NCBI GenBank assembly: GCA_964470345.1
Contig: CAYYBE010000001.1
Location: 62,001 to 126,000, forward strand
From: CAYYBE01 sp964470345
GTDB taxonomy: Bacteria > Babelota > Babeliae > Babelales > Babelaceae
Reading direction: 5' to 3'
DNA: 64,000 bases
Position numbers and translations under genes: made by a program. The notes beneath the pieces were generated by a model that saw nothing but the letters and a program-made list of their open reading frames with translations, searched no databases and was not told the origin of the DNA. This document shows positions 8,660 through 17,415 of the stretch, in pieces. How positions within the stretch are numbered: position 1 is the first letter of the stretch; every line of letters starts with the position of its first letter.

Positions 8660-8839
8660 AATGGGCTCCTTACGAGTGGGTAAATCGTATTTCGGCTCTA
8701 GCTTAAAAATTCTGTGCGTTGATGTCGAGAAAGTGATGAATCTGTTATAGAAATTTTGCGTAAAGAGTTGCCTTTGTTTACCTGTCGTTTACTATAAACG
8801 AAGAGCTGTTTGTTGTTTTATGGAAGTTGGGATCTTGCG

Positions 8840-9271
8840 ATGACGTTAGCCGTTAAATCAATACTTGATTGTCTGTTTGCTCGGCAACAGAGCTGGGAAG
8901 TTGACCTTGCCCGGCAATGGAAAACTATTGTCGGAAACCTATGTACCCGTATCTGTCTTGAAAAAGTTGATCGAGATACGATTGTTGTTGGTGTATATGA
9001 TCCACATTGGATGCATGAACTCTATTTACTGTCGCCGATGCTTATCAGTTCGATTAATAAAAATTTAAAAGGCAATTACGTGCACCATGTTCATTTTCGT
9101 CTTGCTGTTTCTCCAAAGCTGGCGAAGAAATCGGCAAACGTCGTAAAAATAGTAAAAACGGCGTTTCCTGTAAAACGAACGCTCACAGAGTGTCATCAAC
9201 AGGCATTGGCTGCTATTAAAGATCCAGAATTGCAAAGAGAGCTTATTCGCTTATTTGACTATTGCAAATAG
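8840..9271 (+). CDS. DciA-like protein (DUF721)
   Basis: A 143-residue protein resembling the DUF721/DciA family, whose characterised members help load the replicative helicase in bacteria without DnaC or DnaI. The N-terminal part (VDLARQWKTIVGNLCTRI) and the following beta-strand segment (DTIVVGVYDPHWMHELYLL) match the family layout: an amphipathic helix with W, a VG turn, then the 'hxhVxVxxpxWxxEL' pattern. The ATG at 8840 is chosen over an upstream TTG at 8810. It lies 18 nt before murG, and the shared operon is inferred. Confidence 0.75.
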   Translation: MTLAVKSILDCLFARQQSWEVDLARQWKTIVGNLCTRICLEKVDRDTIVVGVYDPHWMHELYLLSPMLISSINKNLKGNYVHHVHFRLAVSPKLAKKSANVVKIVKTAFPVKRTLTECHQQALAAIKDPELQRELIRLFDYCK

Positions 9272-9289
9272 TTGTAGACCGGGGTTCCT

Positions 9290-10306
9290 ATGAAAAAAAT
9301 ATTTTATGTCGCGGGGAAATCGGGCGGCCACATTGTCCCCGCCTTAACTCATGCAGAACAATTTTTACAATCTCATCCAGAGCATGAGATTGGGATGTTT
9401 ACTACTGATGCACCATTAGATCGTCAGTTGCTTGCTGCAACAAAGGTTGTACGCCAGCATATTCCGCTTGTACTTGGCACCATTAAACGTTCTTCATTGC
9501 TTGACTACCCCCGGGCAGTCGCGGGCCTCATACGTGCATGGTGGCGTAGTTTAAAGGTATTGCATCGAAACGCACCAGAGAAAGTAATTAGTATGGGCGG
9601 GTACGTTTCAATTCCCGTTTGCTTAGCGGCATGGGTTTTACGAATACCGTTTGAGATCTATGAATTAAATGTTGTTCCTGGTGCAGCCGCAAAGTTTCTT
9701 GCGCCGTTTGCGACACGTATTTTTGTTTGTTTTGAAAAAACAAAGACATTTTTCTCAAAGAAAAAAACGAGTTTCGCTGCCTATCCGGTGCGCTTTTCTG
9801 ACGCCGATCGTGTTGACGCTACAACGGCTCGGCAAAAATTGGGCCTTGACCCACATAAGAAAACGATATTTGTGATTGGCGGCTCACAGGGCTCTCACTT
9901 ACTTAATACGCTTATACAAACGTTTATAGAACAAGCAGGACGTCATGATCTTCAGATGTTGCATCAAACAGGAGCGCAGGCGATTGACGAAGTTCGCGCT
10001 TGGTATGAGCAGCACAACATTGCAGCGCTTGTCTTTCCCTATCGCGATGATATCCAGTGGTGTTATGCAGCAGCCGATCTCGTGATCACACGAGCAGGTG
10101 CAGGTGCTTTACATGAACTTATCTTTTTTGGAAAACCAGCGATTATTATTCCACTGGAGGTGGCGACAACGGGTCATCAGGTTGACAATGCTCAGGCGGT
10201 AGTGGCATTAGATCATCATCGTTGGCGTATGCTACGTCAAGCGGAGTTTGCCAATGAGCCGCGGTTGTTTTACGAGGCCGTGGATCGGTTTCTTGCAAAA
10301 GATTGA
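9290..10306 (+). CDS. murG: MurG, lipid II-forming N-acetylglucosaminyltransferase
   Basis: A 338-residue GT28 enzyme that adds GlcNAc to lipid I, giving lipid II at the inner face of the membrane. The N-terminal loop is AGKSGGHIVPALT, the Gly-rich loop is GGSQGSHLLN, and the donor-site segment is ITRAGAGALHELIFFGKPAI followed by TTGHQVDNA. Its presence indicates that the organism still builds peptidoglycan precursors. The last 161 nt of the gene lie antisense to the end of the convergent PBP gene. Confidence 0.94.
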   Translation: MKKIFYVAGKSGGHIVPALTHAEQFLQSHPEHEIGMFTTDAPLDRQLLAATKVVRQHIPLVLGTIKRSSLLDYPRAVAGLIRAWWRSLKVLHRNAPEKVISMGGYVSIPVCLAAWVLRIPFEIYELNVVPGAAAKFLAPFATRIFVCFEKTKTFFSKKKTSFAAYPVRFSDADRVDATTARQKLGLDPHKKTIFVIGGSQGSHLLNTLIQTFIEQAGRHDLQMLHQTGAQAIDEVRAWYEQHNIAALVFPYRDDIQWCYAAADLVITRAGAGALHELIFFGKPAIIIPLEVATTGHQVDNAQAVVALDHHRWRMLRQAEFANEPRLFYEAVDRFLAKD

Positions 10307-12176
10307 GCGCTTGAGGATCGGTAGGGTCGCTCAGAGATGTTCCTGTTTTTCCGTCGATTACTAGAGGTGTTAGTCGAGGGTCGAATGAGAAGCGTTTACG
10401 CGGTTGATGAATACGCTTATTAAAGAGAAGCCAAAGTGGCAGCGCTGTTCGTACCGCAAAGACATCGGTTCCCATAGGACGATTATCATCACAACCAATA
10501 TAAATCGCTGTTGTATAGGCGGGTGTCGAGCCAACAAACCAGCAGGTGCGGGCGTCGTTGGTTGTCCCGGTTTTTCCAATAGCTTCTGCAGCAAGCCATG
10601 AAGGCGCAACTTGCCCTTTCCATTGATTCAGGCCAATCATAAGTGTTTTTGCAATTTGGCTGCTAATTGGCCATGCAAGTACGTGACTTGTTTTTGGAGT
10701 ATGACGCCAGACTTTTTTTCCTGCCGGATCTTTGACCCATTCGATGAGATAGGGTTCAACATATTCCCCTTGATTAGCAAACATATTAAAAAATCCTGCA
10801 GCATGCAGAGCGGTACTATCAATGCAGCCGAGAGCAAGCGAAGGGTATGGTTTGAGATGATCGGCAAGATTACATGCTTGCATATGTTTGATAAGTTCAT
10901 CGGTTCCTGTTTGTAAAATACATTTAATAGCAACAATATTGTTTGAGTGAATAAGTGCATAGGCAAGGGTCATCGGTCCGCTATACTTTTTATTTGAGTT
11001 TTTAGGTTCCCAGAGTTGATTGCCAAAGGTGAGTGAGATTGGCTCATCAACTTCAATCTCATCCAGACGCATGCCTTGTTCAAGCGCTGTTGCATAGAGT
11101 AACGGTTTAAAAATCGATCCAAGCTGTCGTTGTGCTTGTGTTGCGCGGTTAAACTGGGAGCGTTGGAAGTTATAGCCACCTAATAATGCTTTGATAGCAC
11201 CTGTTTGTGTGTCAATTGAGACGAGTGCTCCATCGGCTGCCTGATTAAGTTGTGCTCGAATTGCTTTTATATGATTGGTAAATACGGTTGTTGCCTGTTC
11301 TTGCATAGCACGATTAATATGGGTTTTTATCACAAGCCCTTGGGTATAGACCGCCGATTTTCCAAACTGTTCTTCAAGCCAGAGGCTAATCATTTCTTTC
11401 AAATGGGCGGCAGGGCAGGCATCTGCGCTTGGTGAGAGAACGAGTGGTTTTTGTATGAGCGTATCGGTTGCTTCTTTTGTCAAAAAACCTGCAGCGCACA
11501 TGCAACGCAAGACAACGTTGCGTCGTTGAAGGGATAGATCGGGGTTTGCTAATGGGCAGTAATTATTAGGAGAGCGAATAATGCCGGCCAACAGGGCACC
11601 TTCATCGATGGAAAGTTCTTCGGCATGTTTTCCCCAAAAGCGTTTACTTGCCGCTTCAATACCGTAGATGCCGTACCCAAAGTTGATATGGTTCAGGTAC
11701 GTTTCTAATATTTGATCTTTGGAAAACTGTTGCTCAGCGACCATTGAAATAAATTGTTCTTTAATTTTTCGCGTAAATGTTTTCTTAAGATCAAAAAAGA
11801 GCAATTTTACGAGCTGCTGCGTAATGGTGCTTGCCCCTTGGACTTTGCGACCCTGCGTAATATTGGCAAATAATGAGCGGACAATCCCTTTCCATGAGAT
11901 TCCGCCATGATTATAAAAATTTCGATCTTCTGCCGCTAAAAATGCTTGGATAACATGGGGTGGTACTTGTTCAAGGCGAATTGGCTCCTGCTTTTCAACT
12001 TGGAACCGGAACAATTCTTGCCCTTGATCATCAAGCACAATCGATGGGTTACCCTGTTGGTAGCGGGCAAGGGCAGAGAAATCGACCCACGGATGGCGTG
12101 CTATGAAGAAGACGCCTCCGATGACAAATGCACCAAAAAGAAGAAATACCGTTGCAATGATCTGAATTATTCGCAT
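10146..12176 (-). CDS. Class A penicillin-binding protein (glycosyltransferase/transpeptidase)
   Basis: A 676-residue bifunctional peptidoglycan synthase. An N-terminal membrane anchor is followed by a GT51 domain with the catalytic Glu in AAEDRNFYNHGG (about residue 83) and QGASTITQQL. The transpeptidase domain has GSIFK (Ser about 354), SNN (about 411) and KTGT (about 535). I chose the ATG at 12176 over a TTG at 12206. The C-terminus is Pro-rich (PLSPPPVE) and is encoded antisense to the last 161 nt of murG. The protein polymerises and crosslinks lipid II outside the inner membrane. Confidence 0.94.
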   Translation of the reverse strand: MRIIQIIATVFLLFGAFVIGGVFFIARHPWVDFSALARYQQGNPSIVLDDQGQELFRFQVEKQEPIRLEQVPPHVIQAFLAAEDRNFYNHGGISWKGIVRSLFANITQGRKVQGASTITQQLVKLLFFDLKKTFTRKIKEQFISMVAEQQFSKDQILETYLNHINFGYGIYGIEAASKRFWGKHAEELSIDEGALLAGIIRSPNNYCPLANPDLSLQRRNVVLRCMCAAGFLTKEATDTLIQKPLVLSPSADACPAAHLKEMISLWLEEQFGKSAVYTQGLVIKTHINRAMQEQATTVFTNHIKAIRAQLNQAADGALVSIDTQTGAIKALLGGYNFQRSQFNRATQAQRQLGSIFKPLLYATALEQGMRLDEIEVDEPISLTFGNQLWEPKNSNKKYSGPMTLAYALIHSNNIVAIKCILQTGTDELIKHMQACNLADHLKPYPSLALGCIDSTALHAAGFFNMFANQGEYVEPYLIEWVKDPAGKKVWRHTPKTSHVLAWPISSQIAKTLMIGLNQWKGQVAPSWLAAEAIGKTGTTNDARTCWFVGSTPAYTTAIYIGCDDNRPMGTDVFAVRTALPLWLLFNKRIHQPRKRFSFDPRLTPLVIDGKTGTSLSDPTDPQALNLLQETDPRPRKTTAAHWQTPLDVAYANDDDLMPLPPEHCQPDDPLSPPPVE

Positions 12177-12242
12177 ACTTATCAGTATACAGAGATTATA
12201 CTGCAAGAAAATACCAAAATTTCTCCCACCCGAAAGCGTTAT

Positions 12243-12695
12243 ATGGCTGGTAAACTAAAAGAAATGCGTCCATTACTCTTGATTCTTCTCGCTTTTTTCC
12301 TCGATATTATTACGTTGGGGTTCTTTCAGGGACGCTTTATCCACTGGACCCGCGTTGCCCTTGCAAGTTCTGTCACCTTGCCCGAAACCCGCTGGTGGGT
12401 AATAACCTGGGCTTTATGGTGGTCTTCGGTTATGGGTCTTATTATGTACGGGAGCTTTGACCAAGAATTTGCAGTCTGTTTATTGACCACCTGTGTTGGC
12501 CGCTATCTCGCCCACTGTACGCTTCGGACTACGGTCGCTCGTGCGGCGCTTGCAGCAGTATTGGTGGTTGTGATGATGGTTTTAGGGGGGCAAGGGGCCT
12601 TGTTGTATGCCGTAAGCAGCTGGACAATAATTCAATTTGTCGCTACTATTATAGTGACTTGTTGGGTAATACAGTATGCATCACGAGGTAAGTGA
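12243..12695 (+). CDS. Hypothetical small integral membrane protein
   Basis: A 150-residue protein with about four or five hydrophobic helices and no recognised family. The region between this gene and the PBP gene is only about 66 nt and must hold divergent promoters. The start at 12243 (MAGKLKEM) gives a short basic N-terminus before the first helix; an ATG at 12267 is an alternative. Size, topology and position beside cell-wall genes recall MreD, but no motif supports that. The stop codon overlaps the predicted 5' end of the RNase P RNA. Confidence 0.6.
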   Translation: MAGKLKEMRPLLLILLAFFLDIITLGFFQGRFIHWTRVALASSVTLPETRWWVITWALWWSSVMGLIMYGSFDQEFAVCLLTTCVGRYLAHCTLRTTVARAALAAVLVVVMMVLGGQGALLYAVSSWTIIQFVATIIVTCWVIQYASRGK

Positions 12696-13111
12696 GGCAA
12701 TCGCAGGTGCGCAGGTTCTAGCTTCGGCTATGCAATGGTGTGCTTGAGGAAAGTCTGGACTCCAAACGAACAAGGCGCCTGGTGGATCACGGATCCGTAG
12801 GGTCTTAGACCCGCAAATCCCAGGAAGGCGTAAGCCTCTGGATAGGGCCACAGAAAATAACCGCCACATGTTATGTGTGGTAAGGGTGAAAATGTGCGGT
12901 AAGAGCGCACAGGACGTTCTAGTAATAGAAGGTTCGGGTAACCCCCGCCTGGAGCAAGACAGAACAGTGTGTGCAGAGTTCGTTCTGCGCTGCGGGAAAC
13001 TGTAGTGTTAAAAACATACGGGTATGTCGCTGAGATAAATGATTGCCACTTTCGGCAGTTTGCCAACTGCAGCTGTCGATGGGACAGAATCCAGCTTACG
13101 GCTTGCCTTGT
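12692..13111 (+). ncRNA. rnpB: RNase P RNA (bacterial type A)
   Basis: The catalytic RNA of RNase P, which matures the 5' ends of tRNAs. The universal 5' core GAGGAAAGTCTGGACTCC is at about 12746-12763. The internal segment GTGAAAATGTGCGGTAAGAG is near 12886, and the 3' core ACAGAATCCAGCTTACGG is near 13084-13101. The ends pair as helix P1 (12692-12700 with 13103-13111), giving about 420 nt, within the type A size range. Ends are accurate to a few bases. It begins within the stop of the upstream gene. Confidence 0.93.
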
Positions 13112-13170
13112 GATGCGTTTCCGTTCCTAAAGTCGTATATTTTTCAAATGGTTGCTGCTGAAAGTTGCTC

Positions 13171-13866
13171 ATGTCACGTAACGACTTTTTTTGGATTGTT
13201 CCATTTTTGTTTTGTATTCTTGGATACTACATCATGTCCCAGATAATTTCTGTTGCGCAAGTGCAAACACCGGCAGTTGTTGGTATGCCATTGCAACAGG
13301 CGTTAAAAGAATTATCTGCTGCGCGTTTACATGCCACTATTTTATCTGAAAAAGATGACGCAGCGGTGCCAAGCGGTACGGTGCTTGATCAAAACCCTCG
13401 CCCATCACAAGTTGTTAAAGTTTCGCAGCCGGTCTATTTAGTAGTGACCAAAAAACCGACATTGTTGCGGGTTCCCTTATTTGTTGATCTGACACAAAAA
13501 GAGGCAGAAGAGCTTGCTGCAGAGCATGAGCTTAAGATTCGTATTCATAAGTTTGAAAGCGGATATCCCTTAGGTCGTTGTTTTGCTCAAAGTCCACAAG
13601 CTGGTGATGAACTGCTTGAGCCGGTCGCCCACCTCTACGTTTCTTCCGGCACAACAACCAATCGTATCTTTCCCGACTGTCGCACCCATTCAGTTGCTTC
13701 AGTGACTGAATTTCTAAAAAACTACGGTATGAAGCCGCAGGTTATTCATACGACTTCTGTTGACGATGGACATATCTGTTCAGATTGTGTTGTTAAAGAA
13801 CAACGACCATTGCCGGGTACCATTATCGATCTCAAGAAACCAATCTTAGTACAGTTACTCGTCTAA
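13171..13866 (+). CDS. Membrane-anchored protein with three PASTA domains
   Basis: A 231-residue protein with a short cytoplasmic N-terminus, one transmembrane helix (FFWIVPFLFCILGYYIM) and three consecutive PASTA-type repeats (about residues 30-90, 92-155 and 157-231). Each has the VPxxxGxxxxxAxxxL layout ending in a beta strand. PASTA domains bind uncrosslinked muropeptides or beta-lactams and usually sit on Ser/Thr kinases or PBPs; here no kinase or transpeptidase domain is attached. The third repeat has two Cys (SDCVVKE and PDCRTH). The ATG at 13171 is preferred to a TTG at 13165. Confidence 0.8.
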   Translation: MSRNDFFWIVPFLFCILGYYIMSQIISVAQVQTPAVVGMPLQQALKELSAARLHATILSEKDDAAVPSGTVLDQNPRPSQVVKVSQPVYLVVTKKPTLLRVPLFVDLTQKEAEELAAEHELKIRIHKFESGYPLGRCFAQSPQAGDELLEPVAHLYVSSGTTTNRIFPDCRTHSVASVTEFLKNYGMKPQVIHTTSVDDGHICSDCVVKEQRPLPGTIIDLKKPILVQLLV

Positions 13867-13974
13867 TCTATCTCAAGACAATTGCATTATTGCTTTTTTT
13901 GAGAAGTAGAGGTATGGTAAAAGCCTACGATATATTTTTTGAACCTAATTTTATTCTTTTTCAAGGAGGAACGA

Positions 13975-15324
13975 ATGCTTTCTTTTCTGCAGACCATAAC
14001 GCGGCCGATGTTCGGTACGTTTGAACGTGAGGAATATAAAAAATTCTTACGTATGGGTTTAATCTTTACCACCATCATCGGTGCGTATTGGACGATGCGT
14101 GGATTAAAAAAGGCAATCTTTTTTAAACTCGCTGACGCTACCCAGATTCCTTTTGCAAAAACAGCTTCGATCTTCTTCTTGTTTCCCGTTGTTATTCTCT
14201 ATAACAAACTCTTAGACCGTTACCCACGCGAACGCATGTTCTACTTGCTTTCGATTTTTTATGGAACAGCATTAATTCTTTTTGCTATTGCATTCTACTT
14301 TGTTCAAGCAACTCCAGAAGTTGTTGCAGCTCGTACCGGGTTTGCAAGCTTCGGAACAGCTTTCTTGGGCTACGCTTGGTACGTCTTTGTAGAAAGCTTT
14401 GGTTCATTAGTCGTAGCACTTTTTTGGGCTATTGCTTCTGATACAACAAGTCCTGATTCTGCAAAGAAAGGCTTCTCGCTTGTCGTTGCAATCGGTCAAA
14501 TGGGTGGTATCTTCTTGCCTGATCTTATTGGTAGATTGCCAAAATGGTTTGGATTAGAGACCGACATGGCTCCTGTCTTTATCTGCGGTGTTTTCGCCTT
14601 GCTCCTGTTCTTATTGATGCGTTGGTTCTTGTCAGCAACTCCAAAACATTTGTTGACCCACGCTTTTGAAGCACAAAATACGCAAACAGTTGAAAAAGAA
14701 CAAGAACCAGGCTTTTTTGAAGGCCTCAAAATCTTGGTCAAGAATAACTACTTGCTTGGAATTTTTGCCGTTATCTCATTCTTTGAAATCATCGTAACGA
14801 TCTTTGATTATAACTTTGACTGTAAGGCACAAGCGGTTCTTGGCAAAGGTGCAGCGTTGACTGAATATACGTTGACCTATGCTTCGTACGTAAACATTGT
14901 TGCTCTTGTCTGTCTTTTGCTCGGTGTCAGCAATATTACTCGCTACTTGGGTGTTAATGTTGCTCTTGCTCTGATGCCTTTGATTATGGCAGGTGCAATT
15001 TTCGGGTTCTTGACCTATGACAACTTAAACTTCTTCTTCTGGCTCATGGTCAGCTCCAAGGCTATTAACTATGCTTTGAACGGTCCAGCATTGAAGCAAT
15101 TATATATTCCTATCTCAAAAGATGCTCGATTCAAATCGCAGGCATGGATTGAGACCTTTGGTTCTCGCGGCGCTAAAGAAGCCGGTTCGGTCTTCAATAT
15201 GTGCATTGCACCATTTGTCTTAGGATTTATCGGATTTGCTTTCGTAGGACTCTGGTTCTTCGCAGCACTCTTCTTGGGTAAGACCTACAACAAGGCTATT
15301 ACAGACAAGAAGCTTATCTGCTAA
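13975..15324 (+). CDS. TLC-family ATP/ADP translocase (nucleotide transporter)
   Basis: A 449-residue protein with about 12 transmembrane helices of the TLC/NTT family. These proteins exchange host ATP for ADP across the inner membrane of obligate intracellular bacteria such as Rickettsia and Chlamydia. The N-terminal segment EREEYKKFLRMGLIFTTIIG and the basic, helical layout match the family. A very strong Shine-Dalgarno (AAGGAGGA) precedes the ATG at 13975, and a perfect-stem terminator follows, so expression is probably high and monocistronic. The transported nucleotide cannot be told from sequence. This is the clearest lifestyle marker in the window. Confidence 0.92.
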   Translation: MLSFLQTITRPMFGTFEREEYKKFLRMGLIFTTIIGAYWTMRGLKKAIFFKLADATQIPFAKTASIFFLFPVVILYNKLLDRYPRERMFYLLSIFYGTALILFAIAFYFVQATPEVVAARTGFASFGTAFLGYAWYVFVESFGSLVVALFWAIASDTTSPDSAKKGFSLVVAIGQMGGIFLPDLIGRLPKWFGLETDMAPVFICGVFALLLFLLMRWFLSATPKHLLTHAFEAQNTQTVEKEQEPGFFEGLKILVKNNYLLGIFAVISFFEIIVTIFDYNFDCKAQAVLGKGAALTEYTLTYASYVNIVALVCLLLGVSNITRYLGVNVALALMPLIMAGAIFGFLTYDNLNFFFWLMVSSKAINYALNGPALKQLYIPISKDARFKSQAWIETFGSRGAKEAGSVFNMCIAPFVLGFIGFAFVGLWFFAALFLGKTYNKAITDKKLIC

Positions 15325-15347
15325 GTTTCACCTACATCTGAAATTAT

Positions 15348-15385
15348 AAGGCGAGGGAGTCTGCAAAGATTCCCTCGCCTTTTTT
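15348..15385 (+). terminator. Rho-independent terminator after the ATP/ADP translocase
   Basis: A perfect 11-bp stem (AAGGCGAGGGA with TCCCTCGCCTT) with a 12-nt loop, followed by a run of T residues, 24 nt after the translocase stop. Confidence 0.93.
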
Positions 15386-15478
15386 GGGCTTCTGGACACC
15401 GTTTTGTTTTGGAGATAAACTGAAAAAGCTTTAGTTGTCGCAGTTTTTTCATCAAAGTTTTTACACCACGGGTGCCCA

Positions 15479-15919
15479 ATGCGATCGATTCTTATTCTCA
15501 GTCTCTTAGTTGTATCCCTCTTTCCTGCCTGTAAGCGCAATAACAAACATACCCAGAGCAGTGCCGTGAGCACCAAGTGCCAGGTAGTGCAAGCCGAAGC
15601 TTTTCCCGACGGTACTTGTGATCTTGTTGATCGTACAAAACTCCATAAAGGGGTGGCCTGTCTTGTTGCAGCTCCAGCAACATTGGGTGCAGGGGCTAGT
15701 TTATCCTATTCGGTATTAGTCGGCCCAGGATGTTGTGTCCCTGGTGGGGCTGCTTTTCTGATTGCTTTTGGAATCGGATACGTCTCCATTGGTGCGACCG
15801 TTTTCCTCTTATACAAAGGGTGTTCGTATCTTGCTCAGCATGCCCGAGCCAATAAAGAACGAGAACGGCGGTGTAAGATTTGTAAGAAGGTTGATGTGCA
15901 ACAAGTTAAACAAGCTTAA
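15479..15919 (+). CDS. Tandem lipoprotein paralog A with hydrophobic Gly/Ala core
   Basis: A 146-residue lipoprotein precursor. The lipobox is LFPAC, giving a mature N-terminus CKRNNKH. The middle holds two hydrophobic segments rich in Gly and Ala (LVAAPATLGAGASL, then ALIAFGIGYV-like helices), separated by a Cys-Cys-Val-Pro-Gly turn. The tail is basic and ends with CKICKK. It is clearly homologous to the next gene (same signal, LxKGVACLVAAPATLG, KGCxYLxQHAxANKERE). Function unknown; the Gly-zipper-like core recalls small outer-membrane lipoproteins. Confidence 0.72.
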   Translation: MRSILILSLLVVSLFPACKRNNKHTQSSAVSTKCQVVQAEAFPDGTCDLVDRTKLHKGVACLVAAPATLGAGASLSYSVLVGPGCCVPGGAAFLIAFGIGYVSIGATVFLLYKGCSYLAQHARANKERERRCKICKKVDVQQVKQA

Positions 15920-15927
15920 GGCGCCCG

Positions 15928-16404
15928 ATGCGATCAATTCTTTTTCTCAGTCTTTTGGTTCTTTCTCTCTTTCCTGCCTGTAAACGACAGGGTAAGCACA
16001 GCCCGGTCACATCAACCACTCACGTCTGTAATTTTAAGCAGGATAATAATTTGGCCGATGCCTGCGAATTGGTCGACCGGTCAAAGTTGGGCAAGGGTGT
16101 AGCCTGTTTAGTTGCTGCTCCGGCAACGCTTGGTGTCGGGGTATTTATGGGTGCCAATCTGATTATGGCGGGGATGGTTGTTCCAGGTTTTGGTCTATTG
16201 GGTAGTGGGGTAGCAATAGGTGCGTTTGCTGGGTTCGGATTCTTGGTGTGGAAGGGATGCACATATCTTTCTCAGCATGCTTGTGCCAATAAAGAGCGGG
16301 AGCAGTTTCGATGTAAGAGCTGCAAGAAGATTCATGTAGAGAGGGTAGAGCTTTTCACCGAAAAACAGAGATCAGCAGAAGAAAAATTGAGTGTTACTTA
16401 TTAG
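15928..16404 (+). CDS. Tandem lipoprotein paralog B with hydrophobic Gly/Ala core
   Basis: A 158-residue lipoprotein precursor paralogous to the gene 8 nt upstream. The signal peptides are almost identical even at the DNA level, and the lipobox LFPAC is conserved. It shares GKGVACLVAAPATLGVG, the hydrophobic glycine-rich hairpin, KGCTYLSQHACANKERE and the paired-Cys tail CKSCKK. The two genes form an operon produced by tandem duplication. The hydrophilic loop after the lipid anchor differs most. No function is assigned. Confidence 0.72.
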   Translation: MRSILFLSLLVLSLFPACKRQGKHSPVTSTTHVCNFKQDNNLADACELVDRSKLGKGVACLVAAPATLGVGVFMGANLIMAGMVVPGFGLLGSGVAIGAFAGFGFLVWKGCTYLSQHACANKEREQFRCKSCKKIHVERVELFTEKQRSAEEKLSVTY

Positions 16405-16416
16405 CATAAGAGCTAC

Positions 16417-17406
16417 TTAGTGCATGAGTTGGTCGATGAGTGTTGAAGCGGGTTTGTTTTCGTACACAACCCCGTAGACTGCCGCACTGAGCGGGAAGAC
16501 GATACCACGTTTTTGGGAAAATTGCTGGAGTGAAACAAGTGTATTAATCCCCTCGGGAATAAACCTGGTTTCTTGCAAGATGGCGTCGAGCTTTTTCCCT
16601 TGCCCTAAGAGTCCCCCCACTTTGCGGTTTTTACTGCAACCACCGAAGGCCGTAAGTGTTAGGTCGCCGATGCCTGACAGCGAGTAGGCTGTAGCAGGGT
16701 GGCCTCCAAACGCTTCAATAACCAATTTCATCTCTTCAATACTTTTCATAAGCGTAAGAAACTGTGTGTTGGCACCATAACCAGCTCCCTCGGCGATGCC
16801 AATGCCCAAGGCGGCAACGTTTTTATAGGCCCCGCATGCTTGCACTCCCAGATAGTCGTCAGAGATCTGCGTTGAAAAATAGTTGTTCTCAACAAGCTTT
16901 TGGATTGTACGTGACCACACTTGGTGTTGTGAGGCGAGCATGACGGCGGTCGGTTGTTGTGCAAGTATATCTTTGGAAAAGCTTGGTCCTGAGAGAACGG
17001 TGATCGGAGTGGCATCCCCATACAGTTCTGTAATAATCTGACTTACCAGCAAGCGTGACTCAGCTTCAATGCCCTTACTGAGAATAACAAAGTGATGGTT
17101 AGATTGTACAAAGGGCTTTGCTTGTTCGAGTGCAGTGCGTAAAAATTGTACGGGAACTGCTTCAAAAATAATTTGAGAATGTTCAAAAATTTCTTTGAGT
17201 GATGTGGTGGCACGCAGGGTGGTGGGTAGCGTTATTCCGGGCGCGTAACGGCTATTGGTGTGATTGGCGTTAATCTCGTCGGCGCACGCTTGTTCATGAC
17301 ACCAGATAAGCACGTCATGCCCATTGGTGGCAAGCAGATGTGCCATTGCTGTTCCCCAGGCCCCTTCCCCTAAGACGCCTAAGTGTGCAGGGTGCTCCAG
17401 TACCAT
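16417..17406 (-). CDS. gpsA: Glycerol-3-phosphate dehydrogenase [NAD(P)+]
   Basis: A 329-residue enzyme that reduces dihydroxyacetone phosphate to sn-glycerol 3-phosphate for phospholipid synthesis. The N-terminal NAD(P) loop is LGEGAWGTAMAHLL, the ILSKGIE segment lies near residue 105, and ACGAYKNVAALGIGIAEG contains the catalytic Lys. The length matches the family. A strong AAAGGAG lies before the ATG, 9 nt after the uppS stop, so the two are cotranscribed. Confidence 0.95.
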   Translation of the reverse strand: MVLEHPAHLGVLGEGAWGTAMAHLLATNGHDVLIWCHEQACADEINANHTNSRYAPGITLPTTLRATTSLKEIFEHSQIIFEAVPVQFLRTALEQAKPFVQSNHHFVILSKGIEAESRLLVSQIITELYGDATPITVLSGPSFSKDILAQQPTAVMLASQHQVWSRTIQKLVENNYFSTQISDDYLGVQACGAYKNVAALGIGIAEGAGYGANTQFLTLMKSIEEMKLVIEAFGGHPATAYSLSGIGDLTLTAFGGCSKNRKVGGLLGQGKKLDAILQETRFIPEGINTLVSLQQFSQKRGIVFPLSAAVYGVVYENKPASTLIDQLMH

Positions 17407-17415
17407 AAAACTCCT

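Noticed and set aside
11946..12242. Longer N-terminus for the membrane protein ending at 12695
   Set aside because: It is antisense to the PBP gene and hydrophilic without pattern. The start at 12243 lies between the two genes.
12243..12695. Assignment of the small membrane protein as MreD
   Set aside because: Only size and neighbourhood agree; no sequence motif could be identified.
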